A stretch of DNA of 64,000 nucleotides, taken from assembly GCA_944389535.1 (NCBI GenBank), contig CALXMS010000002.1, positions 1-64,000 of the forward strand. Direction: 5' to 3'. The stretch is from an uncultured Alphaproteobacteria bacterium. Lineage in GTDB: Bacteria; Pseudomonadota; Alphaproteobacteria; Rs-D84. Positions 26,975 through 36,239 of the stretch are shown one piece after another. The stretch's first letter is position 1, and each line of letters begins with the position of its first letter. A program made the position numbers and the translations under genes. The notes beneath the pieces were generated by a model. The model searched no databases, was not told the origin of the DNA, and was given only the letters and a program-made list of their open reading frames with translations.

Positions 26975-27682
26975 TTAATTAGATTCTCGCCATGTAACAA
27001 ATTCAAATAAGGAATTTATGTTATTACGTAGATTTTCGTCATTGAAAAATTGATTGCGCTGTTCCGGCGTCGTATTATGCGTTGAATCTTCGAAATGTGG
27101 AATATATTTTTGTACGGCAAATTTTTTTACCCCACGTGTGTGAAGGTCTTTCGCTATTTCCATTAAATCTAGTTTCGTAATGAAACGCGGATCACACGTT
27201 ATACGAACCTCAAAATCTTTACCCGTTGCTAACCACGTATCAAGACTTCGTATCATATGATCGTGGGCAATGTTTTGCCCGACTAATTCTGGATATTTCG
27301 AACGTGTAGCCTTATAATCTAATCCGATCCAATCAACAATATTAGATGCTTTTTGTAATGTTTCTGGATAGAAACCGTTTGTATGTAGCCCGATTAAGAA
27401 ACCAAGTTCTTTCACACGACGCATATAATCAATTATTGCATCGCCTTGCATCAAGGCTTCGCCACCAGAAAAAACGACGGCTTCTAATTTACCAACGCGG
27501 TTTTTTAACCATTCAAAAACCTTTTCTGCGTCATATTCACCGTCGTGTACACTTAACAGATGGGGATTGGAACAGTATGCACAACGTAACGGGCATCCTA
27601 CCAGAAACACTACTGCTGCCAGTTTACCAGGATAGTCTATTGTCGTAAAAGAAACCAATCCACCAATCTGAATTTCTTTCAT
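26975..27682 (-). CDS. nrdG: Anaerobic ribonucleotide reductase-activating protein
   Basis: A protein of 235 residues. Radical-SAM cysteines C30, C34 and C37 lie in GCPLRCAYC, with FSGGEAL near residue 71. It belongs to the longer NrdG/pyruvate-formate-lyase-activase-like branch (the E. coli form is about 154 residues). It cleaves SAM to place a radical on the glycine of class III RNR. It is the last gene of the operon nrdD, glycyl-radical subunit, nrdG, only 3 bp after the second gene. Confidence 0.9.
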   Translation of the reverse strand: MKEIQIGGLVSFTTIDYPGKLAAVVFLVGCPLRCAYCSNPHLLSVHDGEYDAEKVFEWLKNRVGKLEAVVFSGGEALMQGDAIIDYMRRVKELGFLIGLHTNGFYPETLQKASNIVDWIGLDYKATRSKYPELVGQNIAHDHMIRSLDTWLATGKDFEVRITCDPRFITKLDLMEIAKDLHTRGVKKFAVQKYIPHFEDSTHNTTPEQRNQFFNDENLRNNINSLFEFVTWRESN

Positions 27683-27685
27683 AAT

Positions 27686-27874
27686 TTATGCAGCTTTTTT
27701 CATCAGTTCACAATGTCTTTGACCCGTTGTCAAGCTGTTTGCTTCTGTAAACGTTTTCCTTTCGCAGAATTCTGAATATTTACCGATGTTAAAATTTGAT
27801 ACAGGTCTGATGAATCCCATAGAACGTGAAAAGATTTCGCATGGTGTTCTTTGTGCGGTTGATGTTACTGTCAT
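27686..27874 (-). CDS. Separate glycyl-radical subunit of class III ribonucleotide reductase
   Basis: A protein of 62 residues with its own RBS (GGGAGG, 8 bases before ATG). The SRSMGFIRPVSNFNIGKYSEF block (split: SRSMGF, 16-21; RPVSNFN, 23-29) matches the C-terminal glycyl-radical region of NrdD proteins, where the sequence is usually SRVTGYxRPV; the radical glycine would be G20. The preceding nrdD stops just before this region. Both genes are in the same frame and only one TAA separates them, with 15 open codons between. A stop-codon mutation is possible, but the well-placed RBS and clean N-terminus favour a real two-subunit arrangement. Confidence 0.75.
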   Translation of the reverse strand: MTVTSTAQRTPCEIFSRSMGFIRPVSNFNIGKYSEFCERKTFTEANSLTTGQRHCELMKKAA

Positions 27875-27919
27875 AATATTTTTCCTCCCTTTATAGTTTT
27901 GTTTTTTTGAAACTGTGTT

Positions 27920-29959
27920 TTATTCCTTATTTTCTGCGTTCTGGTTTGCCGCAATTTCTGCGTCGCATTTCGGGCAGAATTCGTAACGCCCAGGCAGATA
28001 ACCGTGCTTTGGACATATAGAGAATGTCGGCGTTAGCGTCATATATGGAATCTTATAGTTTTCAAATATCGTTCGTACGATTTTCTGTGCGGCTTCACCG
28101 CTAGATACGGGTTCGCCCATATAAAGATGTAACATCGTACCACCGGTATATTTACGTTGTAGTTCTTCCTGATGTTCCAGCGCAACAAATGGGTCATCCG
28201 TATAATTAACAGGAAGTTGCGTGGAATTTGTATAATAAGGTGCATCTTTCGTGCCGGCCGTAATTATATCAGGGAAATTCTTTACGTCTGTTTTTGCAAA
28301 TCGATATGAACAACCTTCTGCGGGTGTTGCTTCAAGGTTATATAGGTTCCCTGTTTGTTCTTGGAATGTCGCTAAGTTCTCTCTAATAAAATCCATTAAT
28401 TCCAAAACTAATTTTTTCCCAAATGGCGTTGCGATGTTTTCTTTACCATTTGTGAAATTTAAAACCATTTCATTAGCACCGTTCACGCCAATCGTAGAAA
28501 AGTGATGATCCCAGTTCCCTAAATAACGGCGGGTAAACGGATATAAACCGCGTTCCATATTTTTTGAGATTATACGGCGCTTAATTTCAAGCGAATCGCG
28601 CCCCAAATCTAATAAACGCTTTAGTTCCCGGAATAAACCTTCGCGGTCGCCTTTGTGGGTATAGCCTAAGCGTGCTAAGTTAATTGTTACAACGCCGATT
28701 GACCCCGTCTTTTCTGCTGACCCGAATAAACCGCCACCGCGTTTTAATAATTCGCGCACGTCAAGACGTAAACGACAACACATAGAACGTACGTCAGTCG
28801 GATTTAGGTCAGAATTTAAGAAATTCTGGAAATTAGGAATTCCATATTTCGCGGCTAAATCAAACAGCGGTTTTACGTTTGGGTGATCCCATGGAAAATC
28901 GTTCGTGATGTTGTATGTTGGTATAGGGAAGGTAAATGGGCGCCCTTGCGCATCACCCTCTGTCATGACCTCTAAGAATGCTTTATTGATGGTATCCATT
29001 TCTTCTTGTAAGTCACCATAGGTAAAATCAACTTGCTTTTTACCAATAAATGGATGTTGATTCTTCAAATCTTCTGGACAAGTCCAATCGAAAGTAAAGT
29101 TGATGAATGGTGTTTGTGTGCCCCAGCGACATGGAACCGCGCAATTAAATACTAACGTTTGCATCGCGTTTTTTACGTCCGCATATGATAATTTATCAAC
29201 GCGTACATATGGTGCTAAGTATGTATCAACAGAAGAGAAGGCCTGTGCCCCGGCAAATTCGTTTTGTAACGTGCCTAAGAAATTTACCATATGTGAAATA
29301 GCCGTTGCCATGTGCTTTGCCGGTTCGCATTGCAAATAACCTGGAACACCGTTGAAACCTTCGTATAAAAGCTCGCGTAAAGACCAACCAGCACAATAAC
29401 CAGTTAACCACCCAAGATCATGAATATGAATAGATGCGTTTTTGTGCGCTTCTGATATTTCCTTTGGGTATAAATTCAACCAATATTCCGCTGTAACGTG
29501 TTCGCTAGTTCTTAAAATCAAACCACCAATAGAATAACCGATATTAGCGTTTTCTTTAATGCGCCAGTTAGACCCACCAACGTAACCTTCAATTACTTCA
29601 ACTGCGTCAACGTAAGAATCGCGAATTTCTGTACGTTTTTGGCGATATATTATATATGATTGAGCCGTTTTATAAGCCTTTGCATCCATCAAAGATTCTA
29701 TAACCGCCTCTTGTACATCTTCGACGTTTGGGTTTTTATCCGTGAACAAGTTTTCTAGTTTATTTAGCGCGTTTTGCGTTATTTCGGCGATTTTTTCGTC
29801 TGATATTTCATGGGTTACTGCAACTGCCTTTTTTATGGCGTCAAAAATTTTTTTTGCGTCAAAAGGTACAGATTCACCGGAACGCTTTTGAACCACTTTC
29901 AGCTTGGTAGTAAGTGTCGGAATTATCTGCATTTTATTTTCTGTTTCTGGCGTAGACAT
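27920..29959 (-). CDS. nrdD: Anaerobic (class III) ribonucleoside-triphosphate reductase, catalytic part
   Basis: A protein of 679 residues. An ATP-cone occupies about 20-105. The catalytic barrel shows GAQAFSSVDTYLAP, NCAVPCRWGTQTPF and the MCCRLRLD finger-loop cysteines. A zinc site near the end is formed by C649, H652, C662 and C665. The glycyl-radical motif that should follow is missing and is encoded by the next gene. The enzyme makes dNTPs from NTPs under anaerobic conditions. Upstream lie a promoter and two NrdR boxes. Confidence 0.92.
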   Translation of the reverse strand: MSTPETENKMQIIPTLTTKLKVVQKRSGESVPFDAKKIFDAIKKAVAVTHEISDEKIAEITQNALNKLENLFTDKNPNVEDVQEAVIESLMDAKAYKTAQSYIIYRQKRTEIRDSYVDAVEVIEGYVGGSNWRIKENANIGYSIGGLILRTSEHVTAEYWLNLYPKEISEAHKNASIHIHDLGWLTGYCAGWSLRELLYEGFNGVPGYLQCEPAKHMATAISHMVNFLGTLQNEFAGAQAFSSVDTYLAPYVRVDKLSYADVKNAMQTLVFNCAVPCRWGTQTPFINFTFDWTCPEDLKNQHPFIGKKQVDFTYGDLQEEMDTINKAFLEVMTEGDAQGRPFTFPIPTYNITNDFPWDHPNVKPLFDLAAKYGIPNFQNFLNSDLNPTDVRSMCCRLRLDVRELLKRGGGLFGSAEKTGSIGVVTINLARLGYTHKGDREGLFRELKRLLDLGRDSLEIKRRIISKNMERGLYPFTRRYLGNWDHHFSTIGVNGANEMVLNFTNGKENIATPFGKKLVLELMDFIRENLATFQEQTGNLYNLEATPAEGCSYRFAKTDVKNFPDIITAGTKDAPYYTNSTQLPVNYTDDPFVALEHQEELQRKYTGGTMLHLYMGEPVSSGEAAQKIVRTIFENYKIPYMTLTPTFSICPKHGYLPGRYEFCPKCDAEIAANQNAENKE

Positions 29960-29982
29960 ATTTACACTCCGAAATTATAAAA

Positions 29983-29998
29983 ACACAATATATAGTAG
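29983..29998. promoter_or_regulatory. NrdR box (proximal)
   Basis: ACACAATATATAGTAG matches the known NrdR box pattern (ACACwATATwTwGTGT-like). It lies 33 bp from a second copy, that is three helical turns, the usual NrdR spacing, between promoter and nrdD start. Confidence 0.75.
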
Positions 29999-30015
29999 TT
30001 GTTTTTGTTGTTTTA

Positions 30016-30031
30016 TAACAATATATAGTAA
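30016..30031. promoter_or_regulatory. NrdR box (distal), overlapping the nrdD -10
   Basis: TAACAATATATAGTAA. It covers the proposed -10 of the nrdD promoter (30020-30025), so NrdR binding with ATP/dATP would block RNA polymerase. Confidence 0.75.
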
Positions 30032-30048
30032 TCGGCTTTCCGTGACAA
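30020..30048 (-). promoter_or_regulatory. nrdD promoter
   Basis: On the - strand: -35 TTGTCA (30048-30043), a 17-bp spacer and -10 TATATT (30025-30020). It is the best sigma-70-type site upstream of nrdD. Confidence 0.65.
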
Positions 30049-30402
30049 TACAGAAAAATGAAAAAAATTTTTATTTTTCGCTTTACTTTTTAAAAAGGGG
30101 GTTTTCTAAGGGGTTCAGGCACAGGCGATTCATTTGAATGTTACACTAAACAGTGTTTTGTGTAATAAAAGTATGTTTTTTTATACAGGAAATGATTCGT
30201 TTTTTTCAAAAAAAACACAAAATATAGTTGTTTTTTAACAGATTATAACTATATGTTGACAAGAGTTCGTTTTTTATGCGTTTTTACGATGTTTTTTGTT
30301 TTTTACATATTATAGGTTGTTATTCCTGTTAAAAAATGTGTATACTGTTCTTAATAAAGACGCGGTCATGGGGACTGTGTTCAAACAAAAGAGTAATTTA
30401 TA

Positions 30403-31989
30403 ATGATAAAAAATATTTACGATATGTTGTATCAGGTATGTCAGCAGAATAAAGATCGTATTTTCTTTGTCAGACAGAATGAAACATATTCGGATTTGTT
30501 GAAAAAAGTAAAGCAACGTGCGGTATTGTTGGCTAAAAAGTTTGGCATAAAACAGGGGGATACAGTTGCGATTCTTTCTGGTAATACGCCTGATTTCATT
30601 CGGTCTTACTTTGCTGTTACGTCACAAGGTGCCCGCGTGTTGATGTTAGACACGGGGTTATCAACTGCTGAACATCTTAACATGATGAAACGTACAAAAT
30701 GTAAATTGGTTTTAGCCCAAAAAGATAAGTTTATAAAAGGTGGGTCCAAAATGTACGATATCGAATCTATTGATACCACGGATGCGCGCGAATTTAAAGC
30801 TGCCCAAGTAAAACGTGAAGAAATTGCTATGTTGTCTTTTACTTCGGGTTCAACTGGTAATCCAAAAGTTGTCGGATTGACGCATGATAACATAATATCT
30901 TTGGGTGAAGGGGCGTTATTTTATAAGTCTGTAATTTTACCGGGCTACACATTTTACGGCTTTTTACCGCTTTATCATATATATGGTGTTGTAATAAATA
31001 TAATTGCGCCTTTGGTCTTGCGGGGAAAGCTTTTGTTACAGCCTGTATTAAACCCTCGTGAATTTTTAAATGACTTTAAAAACTATAAACCAGAAGTTAT
31101 ACCAGCGGTACCAAGAATATGGGAAACCTTTTATAAGAAAATAGTTGCCACAGCAAAAGAAAAGCATGTATATACTATAATGCGTATTGTAATTTCTATG
31201 CGTAAAGTATTACGCGCAATAGGCTTGGGAATAATAGTGGATAAGGTTACTAAACCCGTACATGATTTATTCGGCGGAAATACAAAAGTGTTGGTATCTG
31301 CCGGTGCCACGTTAAAACCTACAATCAGAAAGTTTTTTGAAAGCCTTGGTTTCGTTGTAGGTGATTGTTATGGGTTAACAGAAACAACGGGCCCCGCTAA
31401 CTTTAATTTTGCGTTTCGTAAACCAGACGGTTCTATGCATTACGCCGGCCCATTACCGGGTAATGAAATAGAAATTCATAACCCCGATAAAGATGGTATC
31501 GGTGAAATCTGGGTTCGTGGGAATTTAGTTATGCCTGGGTACGTCGATAATGATGAGGCTAATGCAGAGGCCTTTGAAAATGGTTGGTTTAAAACAGGTG
31601 ATATCGGTAAATTAGATAAGTATGGTCGATTGATCGTAAAGGGGAGAAAAAAACAAGTTATAGTTTTAGATAGCGGTAAAAACGTTTATCCAGACGAATT
31701 GGAAGACCTTTATATGCAGAATAAAGAAATTCTGGCTGCGGCCGTATTTGAATACGTTATAAAAGGAAAAACTGTTCCTTTTGCCGTGTTTCAGGTTGAG
31801 CCAGGTACCAGTATCACAAAGGTTAGCATGTTATTAAAAGCTTCGAACCTGAAAATAGCGCCTTATAAGTGGGTTAACCATTTCGCTATAACAGAAGAAG
31901 AATTACCTCAAACATCTGCTAGGAAAATCAAACATTTTGCGGTACGTGAAATGCTTGATCGGGGGGCGTTCTCTGTCGCAGCGCAATAA
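30403..31989 (+). CDS. AMP-forming acyl-CoA synthetase / ligase
   Basis: A protein of 528 residues. AMP-binding motifs: SFTSGSTGNPKVVGLTH (P-loop, about 147), YGLTETTG (A5) and WFKTGDIG with GRKKQVIV (A7-A8); the C-terminal lysine lies in the SARKIKHF segment. It activates a carboxylate, most likely a medium- or long-chain fatty acid (FadD-like), as acyl-AMP then acyl-CoA. A short N-terminal helix replaces the long FadD lead. The exact substrate is unknown. An oleate hydratase elsewhere in the window also handles fatty acids. Confidence 0.8.
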   Translation: MIKNIYDMLYQVCQQNKDRIFFVRQNETYSDLLKKVKQRAVLLAKKFGIKQGDTVAILSGNTPDFIRSYFAVTSQGARVLMLDTGLSTAEHLNMMKRTKCKLVLAQKDKFIKGGSKMYDIESIDTTDAREFKAAQVKREEIAMLSFTSGSTGNPKVVGLTHDNIISLGEGALFYKSVILPGYTFYGFLPLYHIYGVVINIIAPLVLRGKLLLQPVLNPREFLNDFKNYKPEVIPAVPRIWETFYKKIVATAKEKHVYTIMRIVISMRKVLRAIGLGIIVDKVTKPVHDLFGGNTKVLVSAGATLKPTIRKFFESLGFVVGDCYGLTETTGPANFNFAFRKPDGSMHYAGPLPGNEIEIHNPDKDGIGEIWVRGNLVMPGYVDNDEANAEAFENGWFKTGDIGKLDKYGRLIVKGRKKQVIVLDSGKNVYPDELEDLYMQNKEILAAAVFEYVIKGKTVPFAVFQVEPGTSITKVSMLLKASNLKIAPYKWVNHFAITEEELPQTSARKIKHFAVREMLDRGAFSVAAQ

Positions 31990-32016
31990 ATACGGGGGTT
32001 GTCCCCGTATTTTTTT
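31990..32016 (+). terminator. Intrinsic terminator
   Basis: ATACGGGG and CCCCGTAT around GTTGT, followed by T7. Confidence 0.86.
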
Positions 32017-32076
32017 AATTACCATATTGACAAATTATAAATGTGTATTATATATAGTGTGTGTAAGAGGTGAAAA

Positions 32077-32628
32077 ATGAAAAAACAAGCAAAACCAGAA
32101 TTATTTAATATTTTGAAAACTTTGGTTGATAGAAAAGTTCCATCCTTACAAAACCAGCAAAAGCTGGGTGCAGATGCTTTGTTAAAAATTAACGATTTGA
32201 AAGCAAATGTACAGTATTTAGAGGCGTACAATGAAAATAATAGGTATGATCGCGAAGAAAGAATTGAAACAGAAGCTTTAATTGAAGAAAACGAGAAAGA
32301 AATAGAACGTTTATGTGACGTAACTGCTGTTGCAAGAAAGGCAAAGTCAGAATTAAAAAGTGCCGCAAAATTTTATAAACTTTATGACGGTATACAAAAA
32401 AATGCTAGGTTAAAAAAGTTACGTAAAGAGTATCATAATTTAGATCTGCGTAGTGACGATTTATATGATTTGATGTTTTCGTGTGAAATAAACGCTGATG
32501 CGAACGAACGTTCGCAAGAATTATGTGAACAATCCATGAATGATTTGGAATATTATAAGGAAGAATATAAAGAAGTTATGGGGCGTATGGATGTTATTAT
32601 GAAAGAGATAGCTTTGTTACAGCGCTAA
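32077..32628 (+). CDS. Hypothetical coiled-coil protein
   Basis: A protein of 183 residues, almost wholly charged alpha-helix with heptad spacing (about 25-180), no signal peptide and few hydrophobic runs. No family is recognised. RBS AGAGG precedes the ATG. It is alone between two terminators. Confidence 0.5.
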   Translation: MKKQAKPELFNILKTLVDRKVPSLQNQQKLGADALLKINDLKANVQYLEAYNENNRYDREERIETEALIEENEKEIERLCDVTAVARKAKSELKSAAKFYKLYDGIQKNARLKKLRKEYHNLDLRSDDLYDLMFSCEINADANERSQELCEQSMNDLEYYKEEYKEVMGRMDVIMKEIALLQR

Positions 32629-32636
32629 GGTTAAAA

Positions 32637-32664
32637 TAAAAACGCGTCATAACGACGCGTTTTT
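32637..32664. terminator. Bidirectional terminator
   Basis: AAACGCGTC and GACGCGTTT form a stem with an ATAAC loop and flanking A/T runs between convergent genes. Confidence 0.85.
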
Positions 32665-33904
32665 ATTTACAAATAATTATATATGGAGATATTGAACGTT
32701 CTTTATCTATTTCGCTATCGCCACAATCCATACAATTAAATCTGCGATTTTGGGAATGTTTTGCGTCTAGTGGTATACTATACCCCTTAATATCATCGAT
32801 TTTGTTCGCATAAGAATATGTTGGAAAGCCGAAATAAAAACCGCGATGATTTCCGGTACATTCATCTGGATCACCAGGATAGCACTTCGGATCATTTATT
32901 TTTGATGGGTCTGGTATACAAGCTGTTTCGCATGTATCGTAATTTGTGACCATTGTTTCACAATCCGTACAAGACGATGATGGCACACGAACTGTTGTAC
33001 CAACCGCACCGAAAATCGCACCCTGGGAAAGATTTTCACATTTTTTTGTATCTTTTATTGCGCCTGGGTCAGTAACGCATTCCCATTCCAGCGTTGTATA
33101 ATTAAGACGTGCGGTCATACCTTCTGGACAAACTTTTTCTGGGAATGGGTTAACACACTCCCAAACGCTGTCGACCAAAACAGCTGTTTGTTGTTCGGCG
33201 CAAAGAGGTTTTTTTGATTCGTCGGCAATACACGTTAGTAACTCTGAATCCCATATCATATCGCCACCGCAATCCGTTTTCGTATTATATCCTATACATT
33301 GCCATCTGCCAAAACGATAAGTTTTTACAGTACCAACTGGACAATTAATATCTGTTTGCGCAGAGACGTTAAAAACGTTATTTTCGTCTGGTATTTCGTA
33401 TTGAGTTAAATACACTAATTGACCATTTTCTAGTCCCATTTTATCTATAATTGCATCTGGTACTATGCGGGCACTGGATAGGCCGCCAAGCATGATTTTT
33501 CCGTCAGTAAATATCCCGAATGTTCCAGCGTCAGGAAAATATCGTTCTAATATTTCTAGCATATTATTGTAATACTTTGTGTCTAATGCTTTTGTCGTAG
33601 TAACGATATACGTATGTTCAGGTTTTTGATTTCTTACATTTTCACAGTTAGTTATACGCATGCCGCTGTTTAAGCATATAAGTTCACTGGTTATTGAATT
33701 TTGTTCTGTGCATATATCTTTAAATTCATAGCCCCTAAGTTGAGAATTATGTTTAGCTGACGCACATTCTGCTATAGAACGTAAATCGGACTGTGTAATT
33801 GCATATTCTGTTTCTTGTTGAATTACGCGTTGACTGGGACTGCTGATCATGTAAAAACCAAGCATAAATACCGCAACTAAAATCATCATAAAAATATTCA
33901 TCAT
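32663..33904 (-). CDS. Membrane-anchored cysteine-rich extracytoplasmic protein
   Basis: A protein of 413 residues. One N-terminal membrane helix (about 3-20) is followed by a roughly 150-residue globular part, then a cysteine-rich half in which a module recurs: an aromatic-x-C (WQC, WEC, WEC) followed by short linkers and CPxGM or CGGDM turns. About 26 cysteines point to many disulfides in the periplasm. No family is recognised; a surface adhesin or pilus-associated role is only a guess. It is divergent from lptE. Confidence 0.5.
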   Translation of the reverse strand: MMNIFMMILVAVFMLGFYMISSPSQRVIQQETEYAITQSDLRSIAECASAKHNSQLRGYEFKDICTEQNSITSELICLNSGMRITNCENVRNQKPEHTYIVTTTKALDTKYYNNMLEILERYFPDAGTFGIFTDGKIMLGGLSSARIVPDAIIDKMGLENGQLVYLTQYEIPDENNVFNVSAQTDINCPVGTVKTYRFGRWQCIGYNTKTDCGGDMIWDSELLTCIADESKKPLCAEQQTAVLVDSVWECVNPFPEKVCPEGMTARLNYTTLEWECVTDPGAIKDTKKCENLSQGAIFGAVGTTVRVPSSSCTDCETMVTNYDTCETACIPDPSKINDPKCYPGDPDECTGNHRGFYFGFPTYSYANKIDDIKGYSIPLDAKHSQNRRFNCMDCGDSEIDKERSISPYIIICK

Positions 33905-33979
33905 TCCCTCTTGCGATTTATTAAAAGTCTAGGTAATATAAGGATAAAAAGCAATAGGAAAAACAAATCGGTTATTAAA

Positions 33980-34462
33980 ATGAAAAAATATATACTGCTA
34001 TTATTCTTAACCGCGTGCGGTTTCCAGCCAATGTATACCGAACAAGATACGGACATTTATGTTGCCCCAATAGCTGGTATTAATGGAATTGATTTACGTA
34101 ATAGTTTAAACGCCAAATTCGGTGGGGTCAGAGATTCAAACGCAAAGTATAGTCTAGTTGTAAAGTTAAATGAACCCATGACGCGGTATAAGGCATTAGA
34201 AACTACTGGTGATGCAACGTGGCAGGAAATTTCTATTTCCGCAAGTTATACTTTGTCTGCGGACGGAAAGCAGATAGCAAGAGGTTCAGAAAAAGCCTCA
34301 GAATCATATACATTTGTTAGATACTTAGTTGCGGCGAATGCGTCTTATAATAATGCCGTTCAAAATACCATACAGGTTTTATCGGAAAAAATAGGTGCTC
34401 GTGTAATAGCAGAAACTTATCGTTATGAGCAGAAAAATAAAACCAAAGATACTGCCAAGTAA
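33980..34462 (+). CDS. lptE: LPS-assembly lipoprotein LptE
   Basis: A protein of 160 residues from ATG 33980; the longer frame from 33911 would destroy the signal peptide. The lipobox LTACGFQPMY (Cys at residue 12) and the GFQPMY start of the mature protein are hallmarks of alphaproteobacterial LptE. LptE plugs the LptD barrel and places LPS in the outer membrane. It is followed 3 bp later by holA, the conserved lptE-holA order. Confidence 0.88.
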   Translation: MKKYILLLFLTACGFQPMYTEQDTDIYVAPIAGINGIDLRNSLNAKFGGVRDSNAKYSLVVKLNEPMTRYKALETTGDATWQEISISASYTLSADGKQIARGSEKASESYTFVRYLVAANASYNNAVQNTIQVLSEKIGARVIAETYRYEQKNKTKDTAK

Positions 34463-34465
34463 ATA

Positions 34466-35455
34466 ATGAAGTGGAAAGAAACCGATTTTAATGGCGGAAT
34501 TGATAAAATTCGAGCTGTATTAATTTATGGCCCTGATGCGGGACAGGTAGATGAGCTATGCGATCGGGCCACTGAAAAGTTGGAAATAGAAAAAGATAAT
34601 TTATTTGCTTTAGATTCTGACGAGTTGCGCGAAAAACAAGACGCTTTGTTTGCGGAAAGTTGCAGTCCTTCTATGTTTGGGGGGCGAAAGATGGTCATTA
34701 TATCTAATGCCGCCGACAGTGATGCATCAATAATAACTGATTTAATAACGCATTCTGGATTATGCGCAACCGTTATAATAACGGCTGGGGATTTAAGAGC
34801 AGGGGGGGGATTAAGAAGTTTTTTTGAAAACAGTGATATTGCAGCCGCTTTACCGTGTTATACGGATGATGCCAGGGCGCTTTCAACATTAATAAGAAAA
34901 GAATTATCGTCAGAGGCGGGAATTGAACAGATTACACCAGATGCAATGTCGTATATGACATCTCATCTTGGGGGCGATAGGGGAATTACTCGCAGTTTTT
35001 TGAATAAAATTGCTTTGTACGTATCTGATAAAAAAGTAGTAGAGTTGGAAGACGTCGAGAAATGTTTACCAGATACAGCGGCGGCTAATACGGATGATTT
35101 CTTATATTCTTTGACAGCCGGTCATATTCAGCAGACGATGACGGCGTTAGATAGATTACTGTATGATGGCGTTGATCCAAATATGTTAATTCGCATGTTA
35201 AATATACACTTTAAGCGTTTATTAACTGCGGTGGTTGACGGGCAGTTGCCAAGGCTTTTCTGGAAAGTTGCAGAAAAATTTAATCAGGCCGTAAAAATAT
35301 GGTCAGAAGAAGAGATTGTTTCCGTATTACAAAGGTTAAATGAATTAGAGCAACAGATAAGAACAACTGGTATGCCGGCTGAAATATTATTACGAGACTT
35401 TTCTTTAAAATTAGCAATAAGAACGGCAAAAATGGCTGTAAAAAGAAGGAAATAA
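34466..35455 (+). CDS. holA: DNA polymerase III subunit delta
   Basis: A protein of 329 residues with the HolA layout: an N-terminal P-loop-less RecA-like domain (VLIYGPDAGQVDEL), a SPSMFGGRKMVII segment, and a C-terminal helical collar domain (DPNMLIRMLNIHFKRLL). Delta opens the beta sliding clamp in the clamp loader. It lies between lptE and map with gaps of 3 and 1 bp, so all three are one transcript. Confidence 0.9.
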   Translation: MKWKETDFNGGIDKIRAVLIYGPDAGQVDELCDRATEKLEIEKDNLFALDSDELREKQDALFAESCSPSMFGGRKMVIISNAADSDASIITDLITHSGLCATVIITAGDLRAGGGLRSFFENSDIAAALPCYTDDARALSTLIRKELSSEAGIEQITPDAMSYMTSHLGGDRGITRSFLNKIALYVSDKKVVELEDVEKCLPDTAAANTDDFLYSLTAGHIQQTMTALDRLLYDGVDPNMLIRMLNIHFKRLLTAVVDGQLPRLFWKVAEKFNQAVKIWSEEEIVSVLQRLNELEQQIRTTGMPAEILLRDFSLKLAIRTAKMAVKRRK

Positions 35456-35456
35456 T

Positions 35457-36218
35457 ATGTTAGCGTCTGTTTATGCACCGAAAGACTTTAAACGGTTAAG
35501 AGTTGTTGGCGATTTAGTGGCAAGGTGTTTCGACTATATTACGCCGTATATAAAGGCAGGTATTTCTACGGGTGAAATAGATAGAATGGTGGCAACGTTT
35601 TTGCGTGAAAACGGTGCACGCTCTTCTGATTTAGGTTATCAGGGGTATCCTAAAAGCATATGTACGTCTGTAAATGATGTTATAGTTCACGGTATACCCA
35701 GTGATGACGTTATACTTAAAGATGGTGATATAGTTAACGTGGATTTGACGGCTGAGTATAAAGGTTTTCATGGTGATGCATCTCGTATGTTCATGATTGG
35801 TAAGGTGGAACCACGCGTACGAGAATTGGTGCAGACGTGTCAGGATGCTTTAAATGCCGCCATAGCGGTTTGTGCCCCAGGCGTGCCATTGTCGGAAATA
35901 GGTAAGACCATAGAAGAAATAGTTATACCTCATGGTTTTTCGATTTCTCGTGATTTTGTTGGTCATGGTATAGGAAAAGTTATGCATGACGACCCGCAAA
36001 TTTATCACTTTTATGATAAGCATTGGGATAAAGTAAAAATGGTACCGGGTTTAGTCTTTACAATTGAACCTATGATAAATATGGGGCGTCCGGAATGTAA
36101 GATAGATGCAGACGGTTGGACGGCAAGAACTGTTGACGGCGGTTGGTCTGCACAATGGGAACATACGTTGGGTATCACTGAAGACGGAGCAATAATTTTT
36201 ACAGAAAAAATGGTATAG
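35457..36218 (+). CDS. map: Methionine aminopeptidase, type I
   Basis: A protein of 253 residues. Metal ligands of the pita-bread fold are seen: D in VNVDLTAEYKGFHGD (two Asp), H in GHGIGKVMHDDP, E in FTIEPMI and E in WEHTLGIT; the HGIPSDD substrate histidine is present. It removes the initiator Met from new proteins. It follows holA by 1 bp. Confidence 0.95.
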   Translation: MLASVYAPKDFKRLRVVGDLVARCFDYITPYIKAGISTGEIDRMVATFLRENGARSSDLGYQGYPKSICTSVNDVIVHGIPSDDVILKDGDIVNVDLTAEYKGFHGDASRMFMIGKVEPRVRELVQTCQDALNAAIAVCAPGVPLSEIGKTIEEIVIPHGFSISRDFVGHGIGKVMHDDPQIYHFYDKHWDKVKMVPGLVFTIEPMINMGRPECKIDADGWTARTVDGGWSAQWEHTLGITEDGAIIFTEKMV

Positions 36219-36239
36219 TAATATTACATAGGGTACATT

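Larger units (their letters stand above)
29960..30402. other. 443-bp divergent regulatory region nrdD / acyl-CoA synthetase
   Basis: No gene is seen. It holds the nrdD promoter and NrdR boxes on the left. Further right, ACACAAAATATAGTTG (30215-30230) and ATAACTATATGTTG (30245-30258) look like a second, weaker pair of NrdR-type boxes about 30 bp apart; what they control is unclear. The remainder is T-rich with poly-A/T tracts. Confidence 0.5.

Noticed and set aside
27875-27922. nrdD stop codon as a simple sequencing error or frameshift
   Set aside because: The downstream part is in frame, but it has a well-spaced GGGAGG RBS and its own Met, better explained by a real split; kept as an alternative in the finding.
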